This document shows positions 25,229 to 34,999 of a stretch of 64,000 bases of DNA, piece after piece (positions within the stretch are counted from its first letter, which is position 1; every line of letters starts with the position of its first letter). Source of the DNA: Bacteriovoracaceae bacterium (GTDB lineage: Bacteria > Bdellovibrionota > Bacteriovoracia > Bacteriovoracales > Bacteriovoracaceae); the NCBI GenBank assembly GCA_016784965.1, contig JADHTQ010000010.1, forward strand, positions 1-64,000, given 5' to 3'. The notes beneath the pieces were generated by a model. The model was not told the DNA's origin. It saw nothing but the letters and a program-made list of their open reading frames with translations, and searched no databases. Made by a program: the position numbers and the translations under genes.

Positions 25229-27961
25229 ATGTTGCACAAACGCCTTATAGTTGTCGATCTAAGTGGATTTATCTTTCGTGCATTCTATGCGATCAGACCA
25301 CTTCACTCCCCTGAAGGGGCACCTGTCAATGCAGTTCATGGTGTATTATCCATGCTACTTAAGTTACTCAGCTCATATAGGCCGACTCATATTTTAATGG
25401 CAAAAGACAGTCGTGATAAAGTCAACTTTAGAAAGCAAATATATGATGGGTATAAAGCAAACAGACAAGCAATGCCGGAGGATTTGATTCCTCAATTCGA
25501 TCTTATTGATAACATGTTGACCAAGATGCGCTTTCCCAGCGTCACTATGCCAGGATATGAAGCAGATGATGTTATCGGCAGTGTCGTCAAACAATTTACA
25601 GACGACTTTGAGGAGATATTAATAGCCTCTGGTGACAAAGACCTCATGCAGTTTGTTGATGATAAAGTTAAGATGCTTGATACCATGAAAGATAAATTAT
25701 ATGGTCGACAAGAAGTTTTTGAGAAGATGGGGGTGTGGCCAGAGCAGATTGTAGACTATCTATCAATTTTAGGTGACTCTTCCGATAACATTCCGGGGAT
25801 GAAGGGCATTGGAGCGAAGGGAGCGTCTAAACTGTTAGGGGAGCATGGCACTTTACAAAAATGTATCGAGCTAAAAGAAACCTATACTTCCAAGAGATTA
25901 AAAAATGCCTTCTTAAACTTTACCGAAGATGCCATTCTCTCTAAAAAGTTAGTTGAAATTATTATAGACCTCGATTTGGGCGTGAATGTTGATGATGTCG
26001 CATATTCATTTTCCCCATCGTCAGAATTAATCGAGTTTCTAACCACGTTAGGATTTAGGTCAACTGTTAAAAAGATTAAAGAGATTTCCTATATAGACCA
26101 TCAATGCACTCAACAAGAGGAAGAACCAAACTCTGCTGCTTTGATGTTAAGCCATAAAGTGGTTAGCTCACAGGAGGAGTTTAAAAGTCTCTTAAACTCA
26201 GTAGAACAGAGTCAATTGATTGCTTTGCACTTTGAGTATGACAGTAGAGTTATATACAAGCGCAAAATAATTTCGATTTCTCTAAGCTTTGATGGAACAA
26301 ACACTTTCTATCTGCCATTTCTCCATCAGGGAGATCTGTTAAGTACTGATGGCAATCTAGCTGAAAAAAATTTATTAGAACTATTTACAGCACTTGAAAG
26401 TGGTGACAAAGAGGTGGTCTTAGCTGATTCAAACAAGGAGTATCTCTATACTTTGATCAATGAGATCCCATTTAACATGAAAGTGTTTGATGTTACACTG
26501 GCCCATTATGTTGTAGATTCAGATGGGTCCCATGCTCTACCTTATCTGGCAAATAAGTATTTTGAATACAACCTAATGGAACTTCCAAAATCAACAACTC
26601 CAATTACGAGTCTTAGTATAGGTGAGGCAAGTACTTTTGCCGGTGATCGATCAGCAATACTTTTTCTTTTAAAAGAGATACTTGCAACACAGTTAACTAA
26701 GCTTGGCCTTGAAAAAATTTATAATGAAGTTGATCTTCCCCTAATTCCAGTTTTGGCCAGAATGGAAAAAGTTGGAATTATGATTAATCATAATTACCTA
26801 AAAAGTTTAGAAGATGAATTTGCAGCAGAATTAAAGTTAATTGAAGAAGAGATTGAAGGGATACTTCAGGCGCTGCCCAATGTAAATGAGATAAACATGC
26901 CCGTTAATCTCAAGTCTCCCAAACAGCTAAGTGATCTTTTTTTTAATAAGCTCAATTTTCCCACCATCAAAAAAACAAAAACAGGCTACTCGACGGACTC
27001 AGAGGTTTTAGAAGAATTGGTATCAAGAGAAGTTGGTCCGATCCCAGCACTTATTTTAAAGTACCGCGAGCTAGATAAGCTGCTGTCTACTTATGTGCTA
27101 ACGCTTCCCAAGTTAGTAAATTCGGTCTCAGGCCGCATTCATACTAGCTTTAGTCTACATACTGCAGCAACAGGACGACTATCCTCACTTGAACCTAATT
27201 TACAAAATATTCCAGTCAGGTCTCAAAATGGCAGAAGAATCCGCAAAGGATTTATTGCCAATCCTGGGTGGCTTTTGCTCTCTGCTGACTATTCGCAAAT
27301 TGAGCTGCGGCTTTTGGCCCATTTTTCACAAGATAAAACAATGGTCGACTCGTTTAATAATGATGAAGATATTCACTCTCAAACAGCTTCAGAAGTTTTA
27401 GGTATTCCTCTGGACCAAGTTACAAGTGATGAGCGCTCTATGGCAAAAGCGGTAAATTTTGGTTTGATGTATGGCCAGTCATCATTTGGGTTGGCAAAAA
27501 CGCTGCGTATTAAGCAAGGGGAAGCAAAAGATTATATTACCAAATACTTTATGAAGTTTCATGCTGTTAAGGCTTACATAGACTCATTAAAAGAGCTATG
27601 TGCAGAGCGTGGTCATAGTGAGACTCTACATGGTAGAAAACGCTTTTTACCAAATATTAGGTCGAGCAATCGCAATATTAAGGCATTAGCAGAACGCATG
27701 GCCATTAATAGCCCTATTCAGGGTACGGCAGCAGATATCTTAAAAATTGCTATGACACAAATAGATAAAGATATTATTGATAAAAAGTTACTCTCTAGAA
27801 TACTTCTTCAAGTTCACGATGAGCTAATTTTGGAGGTACCTGAAAAAGAAATAAGTATTATCAAAGAGTTAGTCCGAACTAGAATGGAAAATGTAGTCTC
27901 TCTTTGTATCCCCTTGAAGGTGGATATGGGCATAGGAGTCAACTGGTTTTGCCTAAAGTAG
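25229..27961 (+). CDS. polA: DNA polymerase I
   Basis: The 910 residues hold all three Pol I modules. The 5' nuclease (about 1-290) is marked by GYKANRQAMP, GYEADDVIG and DSSDNIPGMKGIG. The 3'-5' exonuclease-like middle (about 305-500) seems inactive: the expected DTE motif reads HFEYD, and the other aspartate motifs are not recognisable. The polymerase (about 520-910) has motif A SADYSQIELR (near 685), motif B KAVNFGLMYGQ (near 741) and motif C VHDELILEV (near 863). It fills gaps and removes RNA primers, with proofreading probably lost as in many non-enteric Pol I enzymes. GGAGG precedes the ATG. Confidence 0.97.
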   Translation: MLHKRLIVVDLSGFIFRAFYAIRPLHSPEGAPVNAVHGVLSMLLKLLSSYRPTHILMAKDSRDKVNFRKQIYDGYKANRQAMPEDLIPQFDLIDNMLTKMRFPSVTMPGYEADDVIGSVVKQFTDDFEEILIASGDKDLMQFVDDKVKMLDTMKDKLYGRQEVFEKMGVWPEQIVDYLSILGDSSDNIPGMKGIGAKGASKLLGEHGTLQKCIELKETYTSKRLKNAFLNFTEDAILSKKLVEIIIDLDLGVNVDDVAYSFSPSSELIEFLTTLGFRSTVKKIKEISYIDHQCTQQEEEPNSAALMLSHKVVSSQEEFKSLLNSVEQSQLIALHFEYDSRVIYKRKIISISLSFDGTNTFYLPFLHQGDLLSTDGNLAEKNLLELFTALESGDKEVVLADSNKEYLYTLINEIPFNMKVFDVTLAHYVVDSDGSHALPYLANKYFEYNLMELPKSTTPITSLSIGEASTFAGDRSAILFLLKEILATQLTKLGLEKIYNEVDLPLIPVLARMEKVGIMINHNYLKSLEDEFAAELKLIEEEIEGILQALPNVNEINMPVNLKSPKQLSDLFFNKLNFPTIKKTKTGYSTDSEVLEELVSREVGPIPALILKYRELDKLLSTYVLTLPKLVNSVSGRIHTSFSLHTAATGRLSSLEPNLQNIPVRSQNGRRIRKGFIANPGWLLLSADYSQIELRLLAHFSQDKTMVDSFNNDEDIHSQTASEVLGIPLDQVTSDERSMAKAVNFGLMYGQSSFGLAKTLRIKQGEAKDYITKYFMKFHAVKAYIDSLKELCAERGHSETLHGRKRFLPNIRSSNRNIKALAERMAINSPIQGTAADILKIAMTQIDKDIIDKKLLSRILLQVHDELILEVPEKEISIIKELVRTRMENVVSLCIPLKVDMGIGVNWFCLK

Positions 27962-27983
27962 AACATTTTTCACCTTAGCACCC

Positions 27984-28011
27984 TTGACATTGAAGGTATC
28001 AACACTATGTT
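27984..28011 (+). promoter_or_regulatory. sigma-70-type promoter of groES-groEL
   Basis: TTGACA (27984-27989) and TATGTT (28006-28011) are separated by 16 bases, 69 bases upstream of groES. I found no CIRCE inverted repeat (TTAGCACTC/GAGTGCTAA), though TTAGCACCC at 27975 resembles one half-site without a partner. Confidence 0.5.
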
Positions 28012-28079
28012 GTTATGGCTGTTATTTTTAATTTATAGCTAAACCACTTTTTGTGAGCACAACCTAATAGGAGGATCGT

Positions 28080-28367
28080 ATGCAAGTTAGACCATTACAA
28101 GATAGAGTTCTTGTGAAGAGAGTTGATGAAGAGACAAAGACTACAGGTGGAATCATTATTCCAGATAGTCACAAAGAAAGACCGGCCCAAGGTGAGGTAG
28201 TTGCAGTAGGCTCAGGTCGCAAAAGAGATGATGGAAGCACCATCGCACTAGATGTTCGTGAAGGCGACAAAATCCTTTTCGGCAAATATGCAGGGACTGA
28301 AGTCAAGCTTGATGGGGTTGAATTCCTAATCATGAAAGAAGACGATATCCTTGGAGTTTTACAGTAA
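28080..28367 (+). CDS. groS: co-chaperonin GroES
   Basis: The 95 residues are a complete Gro[18 protein letters not shown] at the start, the mobile loop [10 protein letters not shown], and [14 protein letters not shown]. It forms the heptameric lid of GroEL and is needed for folding in the cytosol. AGGAGGATC lies before the ATG. It starts the two-gene operon with groEL, 39 bases ahead of it. Confidence 0.97.
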   Translation: MQVRPLQDRVLVKRVDEETKTTGGIIIPDSHKERPAQGEVVAVGSGRKRDDGSTIALDVREGDKILFGKYAGTEVKLDGVEFLIMKEDDILGVLQ

Positions 28368-28391
28368 TTTTAAAAAATAATTAATATTTAA

Positions 28392-30056
<1,665 letters not shown>

Positions 30057-30103
30057 GTTGTTTTTAATTTACAACTGATTTTATAAAATACACTTTTAAA
30101 ATT

Positions 30104-30127
30104 GAGAGGGCCTAAATTGGCCCTCTC
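30104..30127. terminator. bidirectional terminator after groEL
   Basis: A GAGAGGGCC stem pairs with GGCCCTCTC around a 6-base loop (TAAATT), a 9-bp perfect stem, between the convergent groEL and EEP genes. The DNA is T-rich on the plus side (GTTTATTT) and AT-rich on the other, so it can serve both. Confidence 0.8.
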
Positions 30128-30133
30128 GTTTAT

Positions 30134-31828
30134 TTAGATTCTGCGATCATCATCTTTTATATTAGTACGGCAATTCATATATATCGGAACATGATCGCTT
30201 AGGACCTCTTTAAACACTTTAAAGTAGGTCATTTTATCTTCTTGAGACCGAAAAACCCTTTGTTCTAGCTCCTTGAGTTCAGCATCTAATCCCGCATTGT
30301 CTAGGACAAGTACATTTCGTTTTACTGTTTTTTGTTCAATATATTTGGCGCGATACTCTTTTGCAGCGGCTTTCATTTTGCGCGCTACTGCCACACGCCC
30401 AGTTTGACCAACATCTTTGATAATGAAATATTTATCAATTACATCTTGAGCAATGTCGTCTGTATACCAATTAAATCTATGTGCAAAAAACTCGTCATTA
30501 AAATTTCGGCATTCTCTTAAGCTTTTGCGGTCCACTAAAAAGTGATCGTAATTAGAAACAAAACCAAAGGTCTGTTGTGCTTTTTGCCCAAAACGTTGTA
30601 GAGACACCGTCGTAGGCTCATCAACTAAAATCTCTTTGTCGGGGAAATCTTTTAAAAGAGAACTCCAAAATCTATTTTTAATCTCCAAATTAAAATCACC
30701 TGCTAAAATTACATCCTTTTCACCATACTCCTGTCTTAGGCGATCGATAAATTCGAGGATCACTTTTGTCTCGGCAAACCTTGCATAATTACTTTTATTA
30801 ATACCGATACCCAGCCTGCTGTAGCTTGTTGCCGCAAATGATTTATTTAACAAATTTGATCTAAGTTCTGGATCAAGTGGAGAGTTAAATACTACATGGG
30901 TAGCAAGAAGGGTAAAATCAAACTTGCCACTTTCAAAGTTGGCCATAAAAGGTCTGCGCGAAAAAACATCTCTGGCATCTTTTCCCAGAAATGCTCTAGA
31001 AAAATTGGGCAGACAAGCAAACGGTGATCCTTGAAAGTAAGTTTTATTTGCTCGGCAATACTGGTTAATAAAAGGTCTTACAATTTTTGCCCGATAAAAA
31101 TATCCGACAAATTCTTTGACGTCAGTCTCTTTTGCGGCTTCGGCCCTGGGTGAAAGAAGAAGTGCCCAGCTTTTATCAAGTTTTCGCAACTTCTGTAAAA
31201 TATGTAAGTAACCAGGCAAGCGGTAAAGGTCAGGTGCCTCTTTTAAATCACTTTTTAATATAGCTAATTTTTCCTGGGCAGCACTTAACTGTCTTTTTAC
31301 ACTACTAGTTTGTCTTTTTGCCTTCAGCTTATCAATTTTGCCCTCTTGTTTGTTGATTAAAGTGTCTCCTCTGCTGATAAAGGACACCAGGGCATTATTG
31401 TGGGCCAAATCTTTGCCAATAACGGGCAGCAGCTCAAGTGCGGCAACGAGGTCCCATTTGTTGATAATTTTGGCAACGATTTGAAAATCTTTAAACTTGG
31501 TTTTGCGCATTCCGGGGTGAAGAAGGTTGAAACTGGCAATTTTCACCTGTTTTGCATCAATGGCATCTGTTTTTGAATAGAAATCTTTATATGCCTTTGA
31601 ATTATAGTGAGAATAATTATATGCGCACTTGATCTCAAAATCTTTTTCCAGCATATACTTATTAATTTGTAAGCACTGTTGCCGATACCGCCGAACCTGC
31701 ATGGGCAGTGCATTTACTTCTTCCTCAGAAGAAGAAGGAGAGCGATCAGTCTTATCTATATGGGAACAGGATATGTTGACCACTATAAGTGTAAAGATCA
31801 AAAAAATGTTTAAAGCTTTAAAGAACAT
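30134..31828 (-). CDS. endonuclease/exonuclease/phosphatase-fold lipoprotein
   Basis: The 564 residues begin with a signal peptide and lipobox NISC (Cys21). The EEP fold is shown by VKIASFNLLHPG, the ALELLP region (Glu), VILAGDFNLE (the GDFN motif), NYDHFLVD and SDHVP near the C-terminus. Such enzymes cut phosphodiester bonds in nucleic acids or phospholipid headgroups. About 90 residues of charged coiled coil are inserted after the first motif (near LKAKRQTSSVKRQLSAAQEK). Being exported, it may degrade prey DNA or lipid (inference). It is divergent from the phospholipase-D-type gene. Confidence 0.85.
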   Translation of the reverse strand: MFFKALNIFLIFTLIVVNISCSHIDKTDRSPSSSEEEVNALPMQVRRYRQQCLQINKYMLEKDFEIKCAYNYSHYNSKAYKDFYSKTDAIDAKQVKIASFNLLHPGMRKTKFKDFQIVAKIINKWDLVAALELLPVIGKDLAHNNALVSFISRGDTLINKQEGKIDKLKAKRQTSSVKRQLSAAQEKLAILKSDLKEAPDLYRLPGYLHILQKLRKLDKSWALLLSPRAEAAKETDVKEFVGYFYRAKIVRPFINQYCRANKTYFQGSPFACLPNFSRAFLGKDARDVFSRRPFMANFESGKFDFTLLATHVVFNSPLDPELRSNLLNKSFAATSYSRLGIGINKSNYARFAETKVILEFIDRLRQEYGEKDVILAGDFNLEIKNRFWSSLLKDFPDKEILVDEPTTVSLQRFGQKAQQTFGFVSNYDHFLVDRKSLRECRNFNDEFFAHRFNWYTDDIAQDVIDKYFIIKDVGQTGRVAVARKMKAAAKEYRAKYIEQKTVKRNVLVLDNAGLDAELKELEQRVFRSQEDKMTYFKVFKEVLSDHVPIYMNCRTNIKDDDRRI

Positions 31829-32067
31829 ACATTCTCCCCTAACAATTTATAGATACCATCAATTAAAATCATACTTGCTTTTTTAAGGTTATTAAGTAGG
31901 GAATGATTTACCAGGTCAATGTTTAAAGATATCAGCTATATAGAAGCGACAGAGTTGGTAATATTTACTAATAAGCGATTGTGTTGTTGATAAATTTTAA
32001 AAATACTCTATAAATAGTATGCGTTTTGTTAACAGCAATATCAATATTTATAAGAAGAGGACACGTC

Positions 32068-33618
32068 ATGACAAAATATGTTTTAGTACTTCTGCTGCTC
32101 CTTAAGAGTTTTTTGACCTTAGCATTTGCCGATGAGGTGTATCCGAAGGCATATTTTTCTCCACATCAAGGAGAAATTGCATTCTCAAAAATGTATGGAC
32201 TTATCTCTAATGCCCGAGAATATGCACATATCACAATTTATAGCTGGAGTGACTCTAACCTGGATAAGGCCATTTCGGCGGCACTTGCAAATAATGTTAA
32301 AGTAAGAGTGGTACTTCATAGACCTCTTGCCAAAAAGAGCTACATTTTAAGTAAGGTTAAAAAACTAGAGGCAAAAGGGGCAGAATTTAAAATTGCATTT
32401 CAAAATATGCACGAAAAGTTTGTCTTAGTTGATGATGAGTACCTGATAAACTCCAGCGCCAATATGTCCAGAGGAGCAAAAAGTCGCTATAGCGAAAGCT
32501 TTATTTTTCACAAACGTCTTTGTGATATTGCAGATCCTAACTGCCCAGAAGATCCACTAAATGACATTGTAGAGGATTTTAAACATGAATTTGCAATTAT
32601 GTGGAATAGTAGCAAGGACATTGTAACTCATGGTGAACAGAACGCATTACCTCTTGGCTCCTATACTAAAATAGTAGATGGTCAAGTCCTCAATTTACCT
32701 CGTTACATACCAGCTCCAGACGACAGCATTTCATTATTTTCAAGTTCTATGAACTGGACAGTACAACCTAATAAACCTGAGTCTAGCAGGTTTAAGAAGG
32801 GACAATACATCAAGATGAAAAGAAGAGGGGGTTTAGTAAGAAACCAAACCTGGCTGATAAGAGATGAGTTAATTAGGTCAATTGATAACGCTAAATGCTC
32901 TGTTCATCTATCCCTAAATCACTTTAATATCAGGGCAATCTCAGATGCACTTATAAAAGCTGTGTTGCGAGGTGTGGAAGTGAAATTAGCGGTTGATAAT
33001 CAAGAGTTTAAGTCAAGACCAAATAATAAAGAGATGACCCCACAATTTGTTAAAGATTGGAAGTTAATACCTGGGCATGAGAGTAAAATACCTCCAGTTC
33101 GCGTAAAGTTTTATAGTCACCAGCCATCACCAAGGCATTGGTATCTCAACCATCACAAATTTATCCTTGTTGACTTTAAGCCACTCGATAATAGCTGTGA
33201 AGTAAGTGACCCTCACTTGTTATCTGGATCGTACAATTTATCACGTACTGCTGAACAAAAGCAGTTTGATAACCTTGTTCTTTATCGGGGGATAAAGTAT
33301 GTCAATTTGTACCAGCAATTTAAAGATGAGTTTGATGGCCTTTGGTTTTTAAATCGAGATGAGTCGGATAGACCAAAAGCAGAAATTTTGGATAAGTTTT
33401 ATAAAACCTTCGAGGGATCCTACAGAATTCACTTAAAAACCCCAATCTCTTTAAACTGGAACGAAATTACACAGGTTAAAAGTAAGATCAAACTATTAGC
33501 CGATGGCATATTTCAAGGATTATTTAGAAAGCGGGACTGTACTTATTATGATCCAGATAACAAGTTATTTCAAGTGTTTGACGTTAGGTCAAGGCAACTG
33601 GTAGAGTGTCCTTTTTAG
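32068..33618 (+). CDS. secreted phospholipase D-family protein
   Basis: The 516 residues (ATG at 32068 with AGAGG upstream; a TTG at 32026 is less likely) begin with a signal peptide (YVLVLLLLLKSFLTLAFA). Two HKD motifs are present: HEKFVLVDDEYLINSSANMS in the first half and HHKFILVD with a later GSYNLS in the second. This is the two-lobed PLD fold of phospholipases, cardiolipin synthases and nucleases. With no membrane segments and an export signal, a secreted phospholipase or nuclease fits best. It is divergent from the EEP gene, with 239 bases between, so the two may share regulation. Confidence 0.88.
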   Translation: MTKYVLVLLLLLKSFLTLAFADEVYPKAYFSPHQGEIAFSKMYGLISNAREYAHITIYSWSDSNLDKAISAALANNVKVRVVLHRPLAKKSYILSKVKKLEAKGAEFKIAFQNMHEKFVLVDDEYLINSSANMSRGAKSRYSESFIFHKRLCDIADPNCPEDPLNDIVEDFKHEFAIMWNSSKDIVTHGEQNALPLGSYTKIVDGQVLNLPRYIPAPDDSISLFSSSMNWTVQPNKPESSRFKKGQYIKMKRRGGLVRNQTWLIRDELIRSIDNAKCSVHLSLNHFNIRAISDALIKAVLRGVEVKLAVDNQEFKSRPNNKEMTPQFVKDWKLIPGHESKIPPVRVKFYSHQPSPRHWYLNHHKFILVDFKPLDNSCEVSDPHLLSGSYNLSRTAEQKQFDNLVLYRGIKYVNLYQQFKDEFDGLWFLNRDESDRPKAEILDKFYKTFEGSYRIHLKTPISLNWNEITQVKSKIKLLADGIFQGLFRKRDCTYYDPDNKLFQVFDVRSRQLVECPF

Positions 33619-33653
33619 AATAAAAAAAACTTTTATTTAAAAACAAAGTATTT

Positions 33654-33685
33654 GAAGTATACTATACCCCAGTATAGTATACTTC
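33654..33685. promoter_or_regulatory. operator palindrome of the dmeR-dmeF operon
   Basis: A perfect palindrome: 14-base arms (GAAGTATACTATAC and its complement) around a CCCA centre. AT-rich arms around a C/G tract are what CsoR/RcnR/DmeR repressors bind. It ends 26 bases before the repressor start codon and overlaps the likely promoter. Confidence 0.75.
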
Positions 33686-33711
33686 GGATTATTAATTTAG
33701 GAGTGAAGCTG

Positions 33712-33990
33712 ATGTCACATGTATTTGAGAATAAAAAGAAGATTGTTGCACGACTACGGCGAATTAAAGGTCAATTAGAAGCTGTAGAGAGAAGTTTAGA
33801 AGCAGGAGATGATTGTTTTTTAGTTCTGCAGACATTATCTGCTTGTCGCGGTGGAATGAATGGCCTAATGGGTGAGTTGCTAGAGGGGCATGTTAAAGAG
33901 CATATTGTTAAAAATACTCAAAAGCCAACTTCTTCTCAAGATAAGGCAGCATTATCTTTAGTAAAACTGCTAAAAACCTATTGGAAATAA
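33712..33990 (+). CDS. dmeR: Ni/Co-type CsoR/RcnR-family repressor
   Basis: A 92-residue all-helical repressor (start ATG at 33712 with TAGGAG; a longer ORF from 33652 would begin within the operator). It carries His3, Cys35, His60 and His64, the same set that binds nickel and cobalt in RcnR. RLRRIKGQLEAVERSLE is the family helix-1 motif. It should repress its own operon through the palindrome at 33654 and release it on binding Ni(II) or Co(II). The cation exporter 13 bases downstream completes a dmeRF-type metal resistance operon. Confidence 0.85.
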   Translation: MSHVFENKKKIVARLRRIKGQLEAVERSLEAGDDCFLVLQTLSACRGGMNGLMGELLEGHVKEHIVKNTQKPTSSQDKAALSLVKLLKTYWK

Positions 33991-34003
33991 AGGAACTATC
34001 GCC

Positions 34004-34912
34004 ATGAACCAACCACAGCAACAATGTTTACAACATCAGCATAACTATCTTCAAGAAGATGCCACAATTGCCAGAAATGAAAAAAATACGTTTTATGTTG
34101 TTGCACTCACCTCGATCATGATGGTAGTGGAAATTGTGACAGGATACATGACGGGTTCAATGGCCCTTCTTGCTGATGGATGGCATATGGCAACCCATGC
34201 AGGGGCCCTAACCATTAGCTTAGTGGCCTACAAGTTAGCAAAATCTCATAAGATGAATAAACATTTTACCTTTGGGGCGGGAAAATTTATTCCCCTTGGT
34301 GGCTACACCAGTGCAATTGTTTTGGCCTTGGTCTCGTTAATTATGGCCTTTGAATCAATATTGAGGTTGCGCTCTCCTCAAGCCATTCAATTCAATGAAG
34401 CTATAATGGTAGCTACTATTGGTCTTTTAGTTAATATCCTAAGTGCATTTATATTATCAGGTAAGCATGAACATCACGATCTGCACTCACATGACTCCAA
34501 TTTAAAAAGTGCTTATATCCATGTAATTGCCGATGCTCTTACATCTGTTCTTGCAATTGTGGCCTTAATTTTTGGTAAGTTTTACGATGCTGTATGGCTA
34601 GACCCTGCTATGGGATTAGTTGGCTCGGTCTTGATATTAAAGTGGGCCTATAATTTATGTAAGGAAACGGGATGGGAATTATTAGATGGTCATGCCAAAA
34701 CTATTGATCATGATGAGGTAAAAAAATCCCTAGAGCAAGATGGTACTCATGTTCATGATATCCATATCTGGAGAATAGCCCCCAGTGCCCATGCATGCGA
34801 GATATCTGTGGCAACAACTGCGCTTAAGGGATCAACTTATTATAAAAACAATTTAAATCAAAAGTTTCAAATACATCATATAAACGTTGAAGAATGTTTG
34901 TACACACCATGA
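34004..34912 (+). CDS. dmeF: cation diffusion facilitator (DmeF-like Ni/Co exporter)
   Basis: The 302-residue CDF transporter has six hydrophobic segments. TM2 carries ALLADGWHMATHA with Asp/His metal ligands, TM5 carries HVIADALTSVLA, and a His-rich cytosolic loop (GKHEHHDLHSHD) joins them. The C-terminal cytosolic domain ends in HINVEECLYTP. The WHM-TH pattern and the linked repressor fit DmeF, which exports Co2+ and Ni2+ in exchange for protons at the inner membrane. Zinc cannot be excluded. Confidence 0.88.
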   Translation: MNQPQQQCLQHQHNYLQEDATIARNEKNTFYVVALTSIMMVVEIVTGYMTGSMALLADGWHMATHAGALTISLVAYKLAKSHKMNKHFTFGAGKFIPLGGYTSAIVLALVSLIMAFESILRLRSPQAIQFNEAIMVATIGLLVNILSAFILSGKHEHHDLHSHDSNLKSAYIHVIADALTSVLAIVALIFGKFYDAVWLDPAMGLVGSVLILKWAYNLCKETGWELLDGHAKTIDHDEVKKSLEQDGTHVHDIHIWRIAPSAHACEISVATTALKGSTYYKNNLNQKFQIHHINVEECLYTP

Positions 34913-34915
34913 TAT

Positions 34916-34949
34916 AAAAAAAGGCCCTATGTTTGAAGGGCCCTTTTTT
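34916..34949 (+). terminator. terminator after dmeF
   Basis: GGCCCT pairs with AGGGCC around an 8-base loop, preceded by a run of seven A and followed by six T. It is a standard intrinsic terminator usable from both sides; the gene to the right points toward it. Confidence 0.85.
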
Positions 34950-34999
34950 AAAGTTAAACTATGAGAGAACCTAAGTAGGATGTTACGGCATACAAGCTA

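Noticed and set aside
27961-28079. CIRCE operator upstream of groES
   Set aside because: Only one half-site-like TTAGCACCC is present; no inverted partner at the required spacing.
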